Assembly (NCBI GenBank): GCA_004195435.1 | Contig: PSPM01000012.1 | Coordinates: forward strand, 733 to 8,104 | Length of the DNA: 7,372 nucleotides | DNA from: Candidatus Parvarchaeota archaeon | GTDB lineage: Archaea; Nanobdellota; Nanobdellia; Pacearchaeales; GW2011-AR1 | Direction of reading: 5' to 3' | Shown here: piece after piece, positions 6,707-7,372 of the stretch | Position numbering within the stretch: the first letter of the stretch is position 1 | How the letters are laid out: the number at the start of each line of letters is the position of its first letter | Notes under the pieces: model-generated | Told to the model about the DNA's origin: nothing | Seen by the model: only the letters and a program-made list of their open reading frames with translations | Databases searched by the model: none | Made by a program: the position numbers and the translations under genes

Positions 6707-7372
6707 ATGATTGTAGAAAAAAAGGAGCCTTCTGATAATTTTAAAAGAATAGTTTTAGTTGCGATAATTATTATTTCTATTTTAAATATTGTTGCAAATT
6801 TTGTTTTATATCAGGGATTTATAGGATTTTCAAGAGCAGTTAGCGGGAGTGCTAGCCAAGCAGAGATTTCTTTTTTTGTTGAAGCTTCTACTGCAGAACC
6901 CGCAGCCCCTACAGCTCCTGCCCCTTCTGGAGGGGCTGCGCCCTATTTAGCACCCCCCATTTCTAATTTTATTATAGTGCCAGATTTATTAGAAATCTCT
7001 GCAATCCCTGAACAAGAAAAAAAGAAAATTTTCAAAGTAAAAAATATTGGGCAAACTGATTTAGAAATTGATTTAAGTTTACAAGGAATTTCTGATATTT
7101 CTTCTTTAGATACCGATAAATTAATTATCAATAAAGGAGAAGAAGATAGTTTTGTTTTGACAATTAATCCTTCTAAAGAAGGAATTTATGCAGGAAAGAT
7201 AATGTTAAAATCTGGAGAATTAGAAAAAGAAGTTCAGGTTATAGTTGGTGTTAAAAAGGGAAAAAAGATATTTGATCCTGATGTGATAATCTCTGAAGAA
7301 GATGAATTTTTTACTTCTGGAAATGATTTTAATTTTTTCATTTCTTTAGAAAAAATAGGAACTTTTGAATTA
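6707..7372 (+). CDS. Membrane-anchored protein with Pro/Ala linker and NEW3/Ig-like domains (3'-partial)
   Basis: The frame is open to the right edge; 222 residues are present. ATG 6707 is the only start after an in-frame TAA at 6689; the ATG at 6703 is out of frame and stops after ten codons. The visible protein has an N-terminal cytoplasmic stub (MIVEKKEPSDNFKR), a membrane helix at about 15-35, a VSGSASQAEISFFVE strand (45-59), and a Pro/Ala/Gly linker (63-84). An Ig-like domain follows (about 88-188) with FKVKNIGQTDLEIDLSL, a NKGEEDSFVLTINPS turn and strand, and GIYAGKIMLKSG. A second domain starts at FDPDVIISEED and is cut off. The linker followed by an N-x-G-rich domain is a common design of NEW3/COG1470-like archaeal surface proteins. 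It lies 42 bases after the 137-residue gene and has its own probable promoter. Function is unknown; it is likely a further extracellular component of the cluster. Confidence 0.88.
   Translation, partial: MIVEKKEPSDNFKRIVLVAIIIISILNIVANFVLYQGFIGFSRAVSGSASQAEISFFVEASTAEPAAPTAPAPSGGAAPYLAPPISNFIIVPDLLEISAIPEQEKKKIFKVKNIGQTDLEIDLSLQGISDISSLDTDKLIINKGEEDSFVLTINPSKEGIYAGKIMLKSGELEKEVQVIVGVKKGKKIFDPDVIISEEDEFFTSGNDFNFFISLEKIGTFEL
6901..6940 (+). repeat. 10-bp perfect inverted repeat (G+C-rich stem-loop) inside a coding linker
   Basis: CGCAGCCCCT (6901-6910) and AGGGGCTGCG (6931-6940) are perfectly complementary, with a 20-base loop in which CAG (6912-6914) and CTG (6927-6929) can extend the stem after one mismatch. 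Eight of the ten pairs are G-C, in a window of about 30% G+C. It lies wholly within the Pro/Ala linker codons of the gene at 6707. Confidence 0.9.

Noticed and set aside
6943..7131. Minus-strand open frame of 62 codons, and similar ones at 308-490, 2297-2479 and 5517-5741
   Set aside because: All lie antisense inside well-supported genes, have no ribosome site or promoter, and their products show no recognisable feature.

Overview
The window looks like a piece of an archaeal chromosome, most likely from an uncultivated small-genome (DPANN, Pacearchaeota/Woesearchaeota-like) lineage. The support is indirect. The DNA is strongly AT-rich (about 30% G+C by eye). A-box/TATA-type promoters lie about 25 bases from start codons, giving probable leaderless genes. 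Genes inside operons use a Shine-Dalgarno of the archaeal AGGAGGTGA type or ATGA stop/start overlaps. The proteins are Asn-rich, sequon-rich beta proteins of the kind common on archaeal cell surfaces. No 16S rRNA or other taxonomic marker is present, so the assignment is an inference.

All genes are on the + strand and every one encodes a secreted or membrane-anchored protein; there are no enzymes, no RNA genes and no mobile elements. Bases 1-4163 form one cluster. It starts with the 3' end of a large Ig-like/parallel-beta-helix surface protein (open at the left edge), continues with a 167-residue single-pass protein coupled by an ATGA overlap, and ends with a 402-residue protein made of a signal peptide, beta-sandwich domains and a C-terminal membrane helix. 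Bases 4228-5060 form a second unit: a 65-residue membrane mini-protein coupled by ATGA to a 212-residue anchored protein. Bases 5140-6664 hold a paralogue of the 402-residue protein (374 residues) overlapping a 137-residue protein with one Ig/NEW3-like domain. From 6707 a further anchored protein with a Pro/Ala linker and a NEW3-like domain runs off the right edge.

Two relationships tie the window together. First, the last ~135 residues of the giant beta-helix protein resemble the ectodomain of the 212-residue protein ('domain X' here). Second, each domain-X gene is followed by one of the two paralogous signal-peptide/beta-sandwich/membrane-helix proteins. The layout (one large and one small protein sharing a terminal beta domain, plus tail-anchored multi-Ig partners) is reminiscent of Gram-positive WxL / WxL-interacting-protein loci, and the anchored domain-X proteins are loosely reminiscent of TasA/camelysin-like or AbpA-like filament subunits. 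These are analogies of layout and topology, not demonstrated homology. The best reading is an undescribed archaeal cell-surface assembly or adhesion cluster.

At DNA level the notable items are three promoter regions, a hairpin plus T-tract after the 212-residue gene, a perfect in-frame 21-bp tandem duplication in the hydrophobic leader of the 137-residue protein, and a perfect 10-bp G+C-rich inverted repeat inside the Pro/Ala linker of the last gene.
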